This document shows positions 1-13,138 of a stretch of DNA of 64,000 bases, in pieces. Position 1 is the first letter of the stretch; each line of letters starts with the position of its first letter. Source of the stretch: Epiperipatus broadwayi (lineage: Eukaryota; Onychophora; Udeonychophora; Euonychophora; Peripatidae); NCBI GenBank assembly GCA_028023455.1, contig JAQFVV010000012.1, positions 9,832,499 through 9,896,498 of the forward strand, written 5' to 3'. The position numbers were made by a program, and so were the translations under genes. The notes beneath the pieces were generated by a model. That model had not been told where the DNA came from, did no database searches, and saw nothing but the letters and a program-made list of their open reading frames with translations.

Positions 1-1159
1 ACATCTTTATTTGTAATGGCATATACAATTCTTGAAAGTAATTATTATTACAGTGGATAACTGATATTCCATGATAACTAATATAATCGTTTTTTCTTTT
101 TTATTTCTCATTGAAAAAATAGCAGTCTTAATATTATTAGATCACCCAACTAACATATCACAATCATATTTTAAAAACTTCTCTAGGCATTGCATAATGA
201 CATGCAACCTTTCAATAATTTAAGATTGCAAAAAGGTGTTGAAATTTCATTAAGTTAAATAACTTAATCCAAATCTAAATAAGTATAAAGAATTGGCATC
301 ATTAAAAATCTTAATCACAATTCTTCATTATTCAAAAGGTAATCAATATACTCCATCTGTAAAAAAATATCATTATTATGTAACAGAGTTCTCCATGCAT
401 TTAATACCACTGAATTAGATCCATGTGTTCTTTTTTTTCAATGCATCAAAAAAAAATTTAAAGGACAATGATTTGCAATTTTAGATAACTTTTTCAAAGT
501 TTTAATCCACCATTTGATAGTTATCGAAATTCTGATTTTGAATCTCTATATTATTTAACTGATTATTTTACTAAGTGAAAATAAAACATAATTCTTTTAA
601 TGAAATATAATATAATCATTATGCAAATCCAATAAGGATTTTTTTTTTTTGTTTAATTTACACATACATTCACAATACACTTTTAAATAAAATTTCACTT
701 CTTAGGATTGTGACAAACTTAAATTCTAAATAAGCAATTTTATTCTTTAATAGTTGTTGAAATATATAACTAATAGATGTTTCTGAAAAATGAATACTAA
801 TTTTTTGAAAATAGGTTTGAAGTGGGATCTATTTTTAATGCAGCTATAATTTTTAACCTTGGAGTGGATTAGTCTATGACCTGTCAAAAATCTGTATCTA
901 TAACTTCTATGTAGAATGAAGTTTATTTTTGCATTCTGACTTTTAACTATAATGAGATAATTTTTGTTTTGAATGTGAATATATACAAGTTCCTTTTTAT
1001 AGCAATTTTTCTATATAAATAAATAGTTTAGAATTGTTAATCCATATATTGTGTTAAAATTCAATAATATACCATTTGAATTCCCTGAGCCATTATGATT
1101 TTGAACTAGAGTTTACTGTTTTTCATAACATGTGTATTTAACATGTGTATTAATATGAT
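1..1159. other. Anonymous AT-rich DNA
   Basis: I see no gene, tRNA-like box or clear repeat boundary here. The stretch is AT-rich with short homopolymer runs. It ends where dispersed repeat family X begins. Confidence 0.5.
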
Positions 1160-1965
1160 AACACTAACCAAAATATAGTGTAATGGACAATGGACATATC
1201 AATATCCAATACCAGAGGACACCACTAAAGACTTATCAAAAGACATCATATTAGAGTTTACTTGTGGAAATCTTAATTTTAAATGGCTAAACAGCCACAA
1301 TATTACTAATAGAAACTTAAAATTGCTTTTAGATTGTGGAAAATAAAAATTCCTTAGAAACATCAATTGGCAAAGTAGATAATAATAAACAAATGCTACA
1401 ACTGATCTAATAAAACAAATTTAATTAACAGTTCAATATAATAACAAAGAGAAATTGCCCCTTTTATTTTTGCATATATTGTATTTGACATGGGGCAGTC
1501 TTTTGAATATTAATAAACACAATCTTCCTTTAATAATTCAGTAACATTTCTGAACATTATCACTAGGTAATCCTATTGTTTACTGGATTCTGTTAGATAT
1601 GTATTAGCTAATTTAATATGGGAATATGCATTTTCTATTCACTTAAAAATAAGCAATAAAAAACAGATTATTTGAATTTTAAATATTTACAACATGAAGG
1701 CATTACAAAATTAGCTCATTATAATATGCATTCAACCCTATACCATATTAAAAATAAAACAACACAATAAATAACCTCTAACAACACAGAGCACAAATTA
1801 AAATCAAATTTGCAGAGAGCTGTCTCTAAACCTAGAACAAAATCAAAATCTTCTATGAGTATCTCAAGTGGAAATAAGATATAGTGTAGATAAATAAAAA
1901 CAGTAGAGTGCATAAAATATCTACATAAAATACGCACACACACACATATATATATATTGTAACTA
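1160..1965 (+). repeat. Dispersed repeat family X, copy 1
   Basis: This segment aligns by eye, in the same orientation, with 14446-15345. Shared blocks in the same order include GTAATGGACA near the start, ATCAATTG(G/A)CAAA, AAATATTTACAA(C/T), a CTATACCA(T/C)ATTAAA block, CTCTAACAACA, and ATAAAATATCTACA near the end. Copy 1 ends in an (AC)n(AT)n tract followed by TTGTAA; copy 2 begins right after the same kind of tract. No coding capacity is visible. It is probably an old, unclassified transposable element. Divergence is substantial, so the ends are approximate. Confidence 0.6.
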
Positions 1966-2695
1966 TATAATGGTAGATCAAAGATCCAAATATATTAAAA
2001 TATCCAAAATTCAAATATCATAACTTAATAAACGAAAAAAATAATTGTAACTTAAATTAACTTGGATTAGAACTTAAATAAAGTTGGATCAATGGAATTA
2101 AGTAAAATATTATCATTTTATATTTTTACCTGTGTCCAAAGGCATTGTAGCCAAAAATATATGAAAACATCTAGATGCCTATCTCCAACATATTGCCATT
2201 GTAACTTAAATAAAAGGTTCAAAAGATTCATTACCATACCATATCTGAGTAGTCTATAATGTATAAGATCATAATATTTAAAATAACATTGGATTAAATG
2301 AAACATACTCCTGGATAGTAGCTATAATAGTAAATAAATATTAAAATGATGAGTAGGAATAAATTAAACATATTTCTATAATTAGAAATTAAAGATATTA
2401 CAGTATCAATAATTATAAACAATAATGCCTGTAGACTAGTCATTTAAGGTGTCTGGCCTATTTCAAACCTTAGTTAGGCAGGCATTGTATCCTCAATAAA
2501 CAAGTAGATCAAACTATAAGCAATTATTATTCAGAACAAACTATTATAACTCAGGTATATGGAAATCAAGTGAATGAGTACACTGGTAACTCAATCAAAT
2601 ATCTCTCAATATATCCAACTGTAGATTTAACTCACTCTTATCTCTTGGTTGGATCTCAAGTGCATATCTACATGAACAACAAGTGAATATGGTCT
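1966..2695. other. Anonymous AT-rich DNA
   Basis: I see no supportable gene or repeat here. The 62-residue open frame on the minus strand near 2118-2306 has no recognisable composition or motif and is treated as chance. Confidence 0.45.
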
Positions 2696-2697
2696 AT

Positions 2698-2788
2698 CAG
2701 GGCGCCACTAGGTTAGCTGGACCTAGACAAAGCTATATTTATAACTTTTTCACATGTACCGGGTTTGAATCCCTTTTTGGTACTTTAT
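2698..2788 (+). repeat. Possible degenerate tRNA-derived SINE head
   Basis: A less AT-rich patch (GGCGCCACTAGG) contains TTAGCTGGACC, resembling a pol III A box. About 50 bases later CGGGTTTGAATCCC is a good match to a B box. The spacing fits a tRNA-like internal promoter, but only weak acceptor-stem pairing is visible and no poly-A tail or target duplication was found. It is not a functional tRNA gene. Confidence 0.35.
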
Positions 2789-4095
2789 TTCTAATAAAAA
2801 TGGAGGATTTTGCTTTTAGACCCATATCACTGTATGCAATAATATTTAGTTAAACATAAAACACCCTTAAACTAAAGTGGAATATATAAATTCATTAGAC
2901 AGAAATCATTTCTTAGATCTCGACATAATAAATGCGTTTCAATATTTTTCTTTACAAGTTTTACTAGCTCAGATTATTATTATTATTAATTTAGGATGGC
3001 AATTCACACATCCTTGCATGAAATAGGTGATGGAATGGTGGTTATTACAAATAATAATAAGAAATCAATATTTATTTATGGCCTTTAAACATTTAAACAG
3101 CTCATTAATTAAAACATGATGATGACGATGATGATAATGATAACGATAATGGTTAACCACAGCTTTAGGACTAAGCCTAATCATAAACCTAATTTTTATA
3201 AAGAAATTCATAATTATTGCTTAATTTTAGTATATCTAATTGGAACTTAAATAGCTAATATTCACCCTGATGATGAATGATCACACTTAATAAAGACTAC
3301 TCTTAATGAAATATATATGACTCGTTTAATAAAATAAACTAATATTTATTACTGCATTTCTAACATATACATAACAATTTCTATATCTACATGAAAATTG
3401 ATATTAACAATAACAACAATAATCATAATCGACTGTTTTAAAATCATAACATTAATTTTAAATTCTTCCCCCTTTCCCCGCAACTGGTATAATTTTATAT
3501 TAAATTAGATGTCAAATTGGCTAAGATTCTCACTTCACAAGAAAATATTTCACAAACAAAAAAAAATATTCACTCATTGGCACACATACTTTTATAAATC
3601 CAACTTGTAAAGTAGAATGATAAAAATAAATGTTAGTGGAAGTGAAAGAGCAAGATTTAGAAACAAGCTTTAAAATATTTTTCTCCCACTCCCTTCTACC
3701 CTCTGAAATGCTATACTTTAACTTAAAACACAATACTCTAATATTCCTAATATTGCCTAATGTTTCTTTACATTCACACACAATTACATATATGCAACAA
3801 GTATTATATTATTATGTATGTGCGTGTTTTATCCCCATAATAACAAAAATATTATTTAAAACAAAATAATAATAAAAAAAAGTGTTACATATTAATAACA
3901 TTTCATAACTTTAAGTTAATAGACAATCATAATTTTAGTACATATAAATCATTAATGCTTATGTTTATCTTTATTAAGAAATTCTGGGTTTCAATTGATC
4001 TTGGTTGTTTTAAAAGTTCTTTAAACAAAATATACAACTCTGTTGCTAAAATTTTACTAAGTCTCTGATATTATAAAGAAAATATATAAAAGAAA
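2789..4095. other. AT-rich DNA with an ATG/ATA microsatellite
   Basis: The only structured sequence is an imperfect (GATGAT/AATGAT) run at about 3115-3152. Overlapping open frames on both strands at 3530-3869 read through AT-rich DNA without conserved motifs and are considered chance. Confidence 0.45.
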
Positions 4096-4640
4096 AACTT
4101 ATATTACCCGATCTATTCTTTGTAGCGACTTCCAATAATTCAAATTTATCTTGTTCAATGTCTATATTTTGCAGCTACCATTTCCGTTTTTCTTTGGAAC
4201 AATCTCTTTCTTGAGGTGTATAATTATTTGATGATGATGATCCTATTGAGGTTCTTTGCTTTAGTGGACAATTTGGAAATCATTATATGAACTTTTCCTC
4301 TCTTCCTATCAAGCATGATTCTTTTAGTGGATGAAGTACAGCAGTTGTTTTCACATTTATAATTTTTCTTGGGTTTAAACTCAGTTACTGGAACAATTAA
4401 ATGGACTTGATGATTTAATATTTATCAGCAGATTACTCTTTTTTCTGATCGCCTCCAAATGCAGGTGAATGTTTTCTTCTTTCTATTTAAAAACATCTTA
4501 TTTCTCTCGGTCAGTTGAAAGGTGTAGAATATTATTTTTCAGACAAGACATCTTTTCTTTCTTATATGATGCGCTGGCTGGATGGTCTGGTCAACAGACG
4601 AGACATATATTAATTTTCTTACCCTGCCATTCTTATATCT
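4096..4640 (-). pseudogene. Decayed coding-like segment
   Basis: On the minus strand this interval gives several adjacent open blocks in different frames with lysine/glutamate-rich, non-repetitive composition. Two examples are a block with CENNCCTSSTK at about 4250-4390 and one with EQDKFELLEVATKNR at about 4110-4170. The last is followed on that strand by GTAATA, a possible splice donor. Stops and frame changes separate the blocks, so no intact protein exists. I do not recognise a family. It may be a dead exon or transposon coding DNA, or AT-rich sequence that looks coding by chance. Confidence 0.22.
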
Positions 4641-5674
4641 TCAATCCTCAAAAAAAAAAAATTTAATAACAAAAAAAAAGATTTCTGATTGAGATTTTTG
4701 TAGAGTTAAAAACACTTATCCTTTTAGTTTCAATATTTTTAAGTCTCTATAATCTCAACTGATTTTCCAGACTGCTTTTATATCTGATTTTTTTCTATTT
4801 TTGACCACCTCTTTTAATTAAATTTATAACTTATTTTCAACCAAATTGTTGATTAGCTGGATAGTACTAAAAATCTCACTATCCTGATTTTTAGACAAAC
4901 TTTTGTTTTGACGAACAAATAGTCTTAATCCTTTTTTTACACCTATGTAACATCTCAAATTTGAGTTTCTTTCTTTTGATCTTAAGATGAGACATTTTTT
5001 AAATTAGACTTCTCACATCGTCTCTAAGTTTTTCAACAGAAAAACAACCCTTATAATACAAAATTGTTGAGTAAAAAAAAATAATATAACAGATTTTCTT
5101 CTTTTTCTTTCAGTATTTAATAAATAAAAATGTAGATTATGTATGCAATGTACACACACACTCATTCAAATTATTTATAAACTGACATTAAAATAATCTA
5201 ATTGTTAGCTTAGTAATTATAACCCTAATATTTAAAATTAAATCCTTAGCTTTTAAATCCAAATTACAGTTATAGAAAAGCAAAAATAGAAGTATAGAAT
5301 AAGATATTAAAATTTAGAAAGTGTAGGTTAGTTTTAAAGAAAGTTAATATGTGTAATTTAAAAGTGGCTAACTAAATAGCTTTTATAACACACACTGCCT
5401 ATACATATGCGTTATAACTTTATTTTTTAACAAAAAAAATTAAATACGGAATAATTAACTGTGTGTACTACTCTTTTTGAGTTTTTATCAACACACAAAC
5501 AAATAAAGAATATAACTGTTGTCCCACTCTCTTTCTATCGTAAGGTTTTAGAACTGAATCTTGTAGGGTTTAAACTTGGATGTCCTACAGCTTCCTTTTT
5601 ATATAAAAATGTGATGATTTTTGTTGTACATTTTCTTTCATGCACATTACTACAAATTTAGCTAATGACTAAAT
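4641..5674. other. Anonymous AT-rich DNA
   Basis: Homopolymer A and T runs (about 4650-4680) and ordinary AT-rich sequence. No gene or element could be supported. Confidence 0.45.
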
Positions 5675-7315
5675 AGTAATGGCACAATATATATTGTAAT
5701 ACTTAATTTCAGACACATGATATAAATAAAATACTGATAGCAGGCTGGCTACATGTTCTAAGTAGAATAAAATTAACTCACTAAACTATATACATTTTAA
5801 CTTGTGCACATTGGAATTAGCTTACACATAATTTTTACTTCCATTAATTTTGAAATACATTATTTAAATGCTTTTTGAATAGCTTCAGAGATAACTTTTG
5901 TTAAACTAAATTTTAATTATTTACAAACTAAATCTTTCCAATATTCTTTTAGAACAATTCATTCTTGAAGAAAATTGATTTGACATTTATTTAAACTAAA
6001 TATTGATTATTTATAACTATGTTCAATATTTAAATATGTTTAAAAAAGAAAAGAAAAAAAAAGAAACAAAACTCGTTTTTCTTTAATCTTGAATATTTAA
6101 AGGCATAGTCTATTATATACAACTAAATTTTAAAAGAATTTTGTTAAAGATAATAAAAATTATTCAAAAGTATACCATGATATATGAAATATACTAATGT
6201 AAATAAAGTGTTTTAAATCTAAGTATTACAACTATGTTATCACAAAAGATAAGTGAAATAAATACATAAATCACATAAATTAAATTATAACTTGACCAAA
6301 ACCTTTAAATATTATCAGTTTGTGATAATTAGATAAAGTTAATAAACTGGTTATCTTAAGTCTAAGACATACTCAAGAAGAGATTCTTTCTCCACAAAGA
6401 TAAAATTACATTTATGTACATATATTTTCCTGTAGACATGATGAAAAAATAGTTCTTTGGTAATTCACTAGTGAAATCTTTTATGGTGACAGTTGTCAAA
6501 TATTGATTACAACTGGTATTTCATTTTCAACATAAATTAGATATAATATTTTCACTGTTGAAAAGCACATCTCTTTTTGCTGCAATTTAATGTATGTAAA
6601 GCTGATTGGTGTGGTGTTGGATTTAATTCAACACCTCTATGGTTATGGACTCTATACCCATAAATGAAGTTCTTTTGGTGGTTTCTTAGAAGCACATTTT
6701 TATTAGTTCAACTGCTGGTAAAAATTCCCTGTACTTGATGGTGGCAGCAAAAGATGATCTTGGTAAATAATGACAACAGCCAGCCAGCAAAGATCAAAGA
6801 CAAAATTATTTCCTGAGTCTGCCCCTTTTATAATATCAAATTTTGCAAAACATATTTTTTTTAATATAATCAACAAAGTCATTAATTATTTTAATTATCC
6901 ACATTTACAAAATTCTTTAGCTAAAATAAAAACATTATGTTATTTCAAAACTAGTTGCTATCTTAATCCCTAAAATATGTTAAATTGACATTTTAAAATA
7001 CTTGCAGAACATGAAACAAAGCTAAATTAATCTGATGCATTAGCTAGATTTAATTTAAATTTTGTCTCCATAATTTAACTTTTTAAAACAAATTTATTCA
7101 GTTGAAATAAATTAGTTTCTTTATTTTGTAAAACTAACTTAAAATTGACTCAATTTATCAAGTGTTGGTGGTTAAGAGGTCAGCACAACTGCCTTACAAG
7201 CAGTTGTCCCAGGTTAGTGGGTTCCCATCCCGGCCGATGCTATGACACATGAAAAAAAAAAATTGACTCAATTTTATTTTAAGCACAGACCCTTTCTGAT
7301 GCATGGGTGTAACTA
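5675..7315 (+). repeat. Dispersed repeat family Y, copy 1 (carries a SINE insertion)
   Basis: This stretch shares a series of colinear blocks with 15330-16880. They include ATTGTAAT.CTTAATTTCA, a block with CTCACTAAAC, GAATAGCTTCAGA, AATTATTT..AATTA..CCACATTTA and CCCTTTCTGATGCAT. The match is interrupted at 7157-7258 by a tRNA-derived SINE absent from the other copy. No intact reading frame is present. In copy 2 the family directly follows family X, so X and Y may be parts of one large old element. Confidence 0.5.
7141..7274 (+). mobile_element. Gly-tRNA-derived SINE with 16-bp target duplication
   Basis: The SINE body occupies about 7157-7258 and is flanked by perfect direct repeats AAAATTGACTCAATTT at 7141-7156 and 7259-7274. 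The head resembles tRNA-Gly: GTGTTGGTGG, a degenerate A box (GGTTAAGAGGTCAGC), an anticodon stem-loop CTGCCTTACAAGCAG, and a degenerate B box. It ends with TATGACACATG and a short A tail. The anticodon loop reads TAC rather than the Gly TCC kept in the copies at 17.7 and 46.4 kb, and there is extra sequence around the B box. This places it in a diverged subfamily with the 13.0 and 33.4 kb copies. Insertion by a LINE-type target-primed mechanism is inferred. Confidence 0.85.
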
Positions 7316-10300
7316 TAATAGAATCCTAAATTTGATAAAAATATGAAGAGGAACTATATAAATATACATATTTTTTCCCTCAGATTTTCTGATTTTAACA
7401 TTAAATCATAAGCATTGATAAAACTGGCACAGTTAACTTTACACAAACCAATTTTTAATATTATTAGCTTTTCATTGATACACACTAAGAATTCTAAAAA
7501 TTGAAGATACCAAATAAAACATCACAGTAAATCCCAACACTATGCAGTTTCTTATTATTGGTGTCTTTCCAAAAATATTTCTAGTCATCTACCTATTGAT
7601 TTAAAAATTATTTCTCTAGAAAATAAGTTTCAGTAAGAACATCTATATCAATCTTCAAACCATGACAGCTCCTTAGCTACAAAAGCTGTTCTTCTATTCA
7701 AGTCTTGAAGGGTTCACATCAAAAAAAGTTTATGCATCACTTGTATTCATGTTTATAAAACACCAACACACACATATATATGCAGAGTATGCAAAATAAT
7801 CATCTTATTTAATTCTATTAGACTCTTAATTACTTTGAGACTTATCCCAAAATTAATCAATATGTATACTAATCTTCTTCAAAAAGATGCTGACAACATA
7901 GTGCAGCTTCTAAATATTTAAATACTTAGTTCAGAGATTAAAATAAAAAAATAATATTTTTAATCCTATACGAGTTGTGATATTAAAAAATATGTTTTTA
8001 AACACCTTTTGCATCTCTGTGTATTTAAAAAAAGAGAACTTATTGAAATATTCTTGTAGCAGAGATGTGTATATTTTTAATTAGACATTTCTTTTCTTGT
8101 AAATAGATTTATTTTTGGAAAAAAAGTAAAATTTTAACTACTTCATGCCAGTTTCACTCAAATTAAGTAATTTGTCAAGAAATAAAGTTTTTCGGTTAGA
8201 TTTAAAATGTAAAACAAAACTAGCCAGGCAAAATAAATAATTAGAGAAATATTTCCAGAACTCGTGATTTATCATGCTTAGCTAACTAATTAAATTTTGC
8301 TGCAAGAATTCTTTCAATTCTGTCAAATTAGACTAGCAAAATACTTTTAAAATTTTTGAATGAATACATTAATATTTGCTTTTGTGAGTTTGTATGCATT
8401 GTGTGTATATAAGAATTAAAACCTCTCAGTAGAGATATACAGCATTACTAGTTAAGAATGATATCAGTGCAAACATGAAAACAAATTAATGAATATCAGG
8501 ATTGGTTTGCAGCTATTTGGACTTCTGGCAATAATCAGGACTGGCACTAAAATTATTTCGTTACCATGTTAATGCTTAATTTTCCCTTGGCTTGAAAAAT
8601 TTAAATATCTTAAGTTTTTGAACTCTAACCAATTTGTTTGTGTACATATAAAGTAAAAATTATATATTTTGATGGTTTCTTCTATGAACTTATTACAAGA
8701 AACTTTGGTAGGGAAAGAGGAAGCAGTGAGAAGCCAAACAATACACATTTGTCACAAGTTAAAAGATTCCTTTGTTTAGCTCAAACAATTCCACTATTTT
8801 TTTTTAAAAGAACATACTTAACAATAACTTATTAACTAAGCTAACATAAAACTAAATTACATATATATAATATTGAAAGAAGTGTCCAAAGTATTTAATT
8901 ATAATCAGCATTACTTATTTAACAAATGACAACTTCAATTATCAAATCTATCACTTTTTCAATTCCTTCTAAGTCTTACTTTATTTTTTAAGTATTCATA
9001 TATAAATTGTGTATCACCTTTTAAAAAAAAATGCTTATAAGTGAACTAATTTAGCATAAATAAATATACATATTACATCACATACACCGTTTCAATTATT
9101 CACTATTATCTTTATCAAGACACAAACTACAACATTATTTGTAATATCAAGATTTTTCTATTTATTTGTGTATTTTTAATTATACATGTTTTTGATTAGT
9201 TTTGATTTGTATATTTTGTTTTATTTTTATATTTCAGATAAATTTCTGAAGTATATTTGACAAAGACTTTGCAAATGAGTGAAATATTGTATGCAATCTA
9301 AGATGTACAAAAATTAGTTCATATTAAATTAGTTTAGTAATAAATAAGTTTAAAAAAAGAAGAGTGATACAATTTCTGGAATTTTTTTTTAAACATCTAT
9401 AACTGTTTTCTTCTTCATTAACTATTACATTTTTTCCTATTTTTATTTTTTATATACTTTACAGTATATTTCAATGAGTCTTTCAAATTTTTTTGCCTTG
9501 ACTTACATTTCCAACCCAGTTGCTCTTCATAATTTGCTCAATAAATAATTCATTTATTTTTTTAATTAATATTTTTAAACTTCTACATCTATTCCCCTAA
9601 CTTTCATTCTCTTCCAAATTCACATCTTTAAAAGTTTTTACTTTTGTCCATATTTTTTTTTTTTTTTTTGCATTTCTGCTGTGCAAACTTACCTTGAAAA
9701 TAAAACATTTAACACTCTCTTGTTAAAAAAAATAATTTTAATTGGCTTTAAAATATGCATTTACTCTAAAAGTTTGTGTAGATATTACAAATTACATTCT
9801 CTATATATATTTTCATACCCAGCTTAAATTATTCAACTTCCTACATATCTTCCTTATAATTTTGCATTCAATGTTTATAAACTTTTAATGTTTTTATGAC
9901 ATATCTATTTTTATTTCTTTACTTTTATTTTCATTAATTTTTACCCCAAGACTTTATATAATGTTATATTAAGTTCAAACTTACAATGCTAACTCCATCA
10001 TTATTAAAACAATATTCACTTATTAATTCATATAAGTATATAATAAAAAATGGAAGATATATGACATTTTTTTCTTAAAACTTTCCCTACTTTCTTCTAT
10101 AATATCAAAATATTATTAAATGTTACAAAAATGTTGATAATATATAAATTCTTGAATAAAATCCCTCTTTTAAATATATAACTTTTTTATTCAAAACATC
10201 CAACAAATAATCTAATTCATTCTGCCCCATGTCTTTTTAACACTATTGAAACAAATATTTACTTTCTTTCCTGGTTACATATTTTTAAACCATAGTTTTA

Positions 10301-11750
10301 ATTACTTGTAATACATTTATTGACCTTTTATTCTTTTCAAGTTCAAACTCTAATTTACTATAAGTGAATCTTTTCCAAACTTTCAACTATATTTTAGTTG
10401 AATATGAGATTGAGCTGACAATTCTAAAATCTTTACATTTTTGTTGTTTTGACTGAAAGATCTGTGTGATTTAGTGCAAGGTAGAATGATCTGAACTATA
10501 GATTGCAGGAACAATTCTCAACTGAGTAATGTAAAAGAAAAAAAAATAGCTTTGTCTAATTGAATAGAATTATTGTCTTCAGTTTGATAATAATGTTCAA
10601 ATGTTACCAAACAACTATCCATATTATTATTATTATAATTAATGTTGTGAGAAATTATATTTACTACACTTCTAATTTTCCACAACCCCTGGTTTTCAGT
10701 AAAAAAAAATGATTTCCAGTATATTTTTACAATGTTTAGAAATAAAATCTATTTTCAAAAGAATCTCTTCTCACATAGATACTTCTCACTTTGAATCAAT
10801 TCAACTTTAGTTAAATTTAAGCTGGTTCTAAAGCTACCAGAGCTGGTAGATCAATAAAACTCACAGCCATACTATAACTAAACCAGTTCAATACTAAGTA
10901 GATTTGTACTAAAATTAAATACTGTTCTAACTAAAAATAAATTGATGTAACATAATAAAAAATGATTGAACTTTACAATTAAATATTCTCAGTAGTTTTT
11001 ATAATGTTATTCCAAAATATGTATTATTGGTTGCCATATTACTTTGTTACTATTACATAGTTACTGACCTTATTCCCAAGTTCAAAAATCATTGTATTTT
11101 ATATAGCCAGAAAGGCATATCCAACTGACAGAAATCTTAGCTAAATATGAGTTTAGAAACTATAATGCTTTAATTATTCCACAGAAATATCAAATTTATA
11201 AAGCATTTCTCAATCACATAATACATAAAACTTAATACTACATATTTGATTACTTATACAATATTTTTATTCTTTTTTACAATATATATTCTAAACAGTT
11301 ACTTTAAATTATTAAAAGTGAAGCATCCTCAATCATCATTGGCTAATACAAAAGATAGGAGTGAATCTTTGATCTGTAGATACTTTTGTCTATAGTTACT
11401 TTTAAGTATCAAATAAATTTGGTGATTGTATAATGCTAAAAGGTCATTGCAGTATTTTATTATATATGGAAGTCTGTTAGCATGTGCAAGAATGAACAAT
11501 GAAACATTTGTTTGCCCATATTGGAATCTCACTTCAAAAACTGTTTATAAAGTTTTTTAAAAAAATTATTCCTTCAACATTATAGTTAATAAATCATCTA
11601 CTGTCAAACCTAACAGCAATAACAATAATTCCTTATTGTTCTAGATTTTAATTTATTTGCTTGTTGTAATTTAATTAATATTTTACAAATTATTTAAGTG
11701 TTATATATGTACATAGAAATATGAAATATATATAAAATCAATTACAGACA
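7316..11750. other. Long anonymous AT-rich stretch
   Basis: About 4.4 kb with no supportable gene. I noted poly-T runs (about 9650-9670), many short inverted AT sequences and a small perfect palindrome with 7-bp arms at 10834-10849. The short frames near 8638, 11329 and 11759 show no domain; the last lies in a repeat. Confidence 0.5.
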
Positions 11751-12158
11751 ATATATATATGGATGAAACAAAGCAAAGCAAAACTCTATATAGTAGTGCC
11801 ACCTGTGCTAAACAGAGTAATCAATGGATGCCAGAAGACTTATGCATAAAATCCCTATCTAATGCCTACTCAACCAATATCCCCAGACTTGTTTCTGGCT
11901 TGTGGCCTTCGTCAGTGAGGAGTTTTGGATCTGAGAGCACTGCATCTAGATCTTAGGACCAGAAACTAGTCTGGGGATATTGCATGAGTAGGCATTAGAT
12001 AGGGATTTTATGCACAAGCCTTCTGGCATCCATTGATTACTCTGTTTAGCACAGGTGGCACTACTATATGGAGTTTTGCTTTGCTTTGTTTATAAACAAT
12101 TATGTGCTAGTATTGGAGATGTGATCATGTGATGCTTGCTGGTATATATATATGGATG
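11751..12158. mobile_element. Fold-back pair of ribozyme-bearing repeats (family 2)
   Basis: Two copies of one repeat face each other. The left copy is read on the minus strand from about 11945 down to 11766. The right copy is read on the plus strand from about 11955 to 12100. The arms match for about 130 bp, from AAGCAAAACTC through GTGCCACCTGTGCT and TCAATGGATGCCAGAAG to CCCCAGACT. The left copy is longer at its 5' side and includes a hammerhead-like motif. The right copy starts inside that motif, at CCAGAAACTAGTC. The block is flanked by candidate direct repeats ending ATATATATATGGATG (11751-11765 and 12144-12158), although these include microsatellite sequence. A related single copy lies at 20350-20570. 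Confidence 0.65.
11873..11931 (-). ncRNA. Hammerhead-like ribozyme motif, family 2, left arm
   Basis: Reading the minus strand: stem I 5' arm TCCTCA, core CTGACGA (complement at 11909-11915), stem II GGC-CACAA-GCC, GAAAC, minimal stem III AC-AA-GT, and cleavage triplet GTC (complement 11886-11888). The stem I 3' arm is TGGGGA, pairing six bases with one G-U. A second helix, CCAA/TTGG, extends stem I. Core bases fit the CUGANGA...GAAA...NUH rule. The weak point is an A-A apposition at the base of stem II, where natural hammerheads usually have G-C, so activity is uncertain. Confidence 0.5.
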
Positions 12159-13022
12159 CTTATAAATATCCATGCTTCAAATTAAAATATATAAATAAGA
12201 TATTATTTAAAAAAATACAATTATATATTTGTTAATGTATGCACATATAAAAGGTAATTGGTGTAATTAACATATTCCATTTTAGTTCTGAAGACAATTA
12301 ATTGAAACATATAAAAAAGATTTATTAATAAAAGCTATTTTAATTAGTATAAGACATATATTTATATCTTTTTTCAATATCATATTCAACCTCTAAATCC
12401 TAAAACGTTATAACTATTCTCAGATTAACTTACACTTTCCAAATCAAATGTATAATATTTCTGATTTGTAACAAAAACAATAATAAATCTCTCAAAATAA
12501 GTATAAAGTAAAGGACCAAAAACATTTTAAAATATACTTTAAGCTGGTAAAGTAAACTCCCATTAGCAACAATGAAGTATTGTTATAAGATTGATTAGAA
12601 TATGCCACAGTTTTATGCTGATCTGATATTAGCAGAAAACGTTTTTTGACGTTCAGATCTCTTGATTAGAATAAAAATTATATGATTCTTAGTTTGGTAA
12701 ATTTATAGTTACAACACAGAAAAAATAATATTATAAACTATACATTTTCACTTTCTTCATACCACTTACAGTAAGGCAGTGATAGTTACCAGATGACAGT
12801 ACTGTAAAAGCAACAGATAGGGATGCATTAAGAACTGCCATAAGGCAACTATCATTGTTTTCTAAAATTTATTGTGACATAAAGAAGATGAAAAAGTGTG
12901 TTACTAAAACAGCAATAAGTAAGCCAAAGTCTGATGTGATAGATCAAGTGATATTTTAAATCAATAATATACTGCATACATACCTAAATATTGTTCATTA
13001 AAGAAAAACAAAGATAAAAAAT
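12159..13022. other. Anonymous AT-rich DNA with one small inverted repeat
   Basis: No gene is seen. An imperfect inverted repeat of about 23 bp lies at roughly 12776-12798 and 12833-12858, sharing TGATAGTT and TATGGCAG-type ends. The rest is unstructured to the eye. Confidence 0.4.
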
Positions 13023-13138
13023 AAATCTCTTGTCAAGCATTGGTGGTCGAGAGGTCAGCGACAGCTGCTTTATAAGCAGTTGTCCCGGGTTAGCTTCCCA
13101 GCTGATGTTATGACACATGAGAGGAAAAAAAATCTCTT
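13023..13138 (+). mobile_element. Gly-tRNA-derived SINE, diverged subfamily
   Basis: The body spans about 13032-13129: GCATTGGTGGTCGAGAGGTC head, anticodon-arm region CTGCTTTATAAGCAG, a TGTCCCGGGTTAGCTTCCC B-box region, a TATGACACATG end and an A-rich tail. Direct repeats AAATCTCTT flank it at 13023-13031 and 13130-13138. It shares the GTC..AGAGGTCAGC head and TATGACACATG end with the 7.2 and 33.4 kb copies. The anticodon loop is no longer Gly. Confidence 0.75.

Noticed and set aside
3530-3869. Overlapping frames on opposite strands (83 and 79 codons)
   Set aside because: There is no domain and composition is AT-driven. Overlap on both strands is typical of chance frames.
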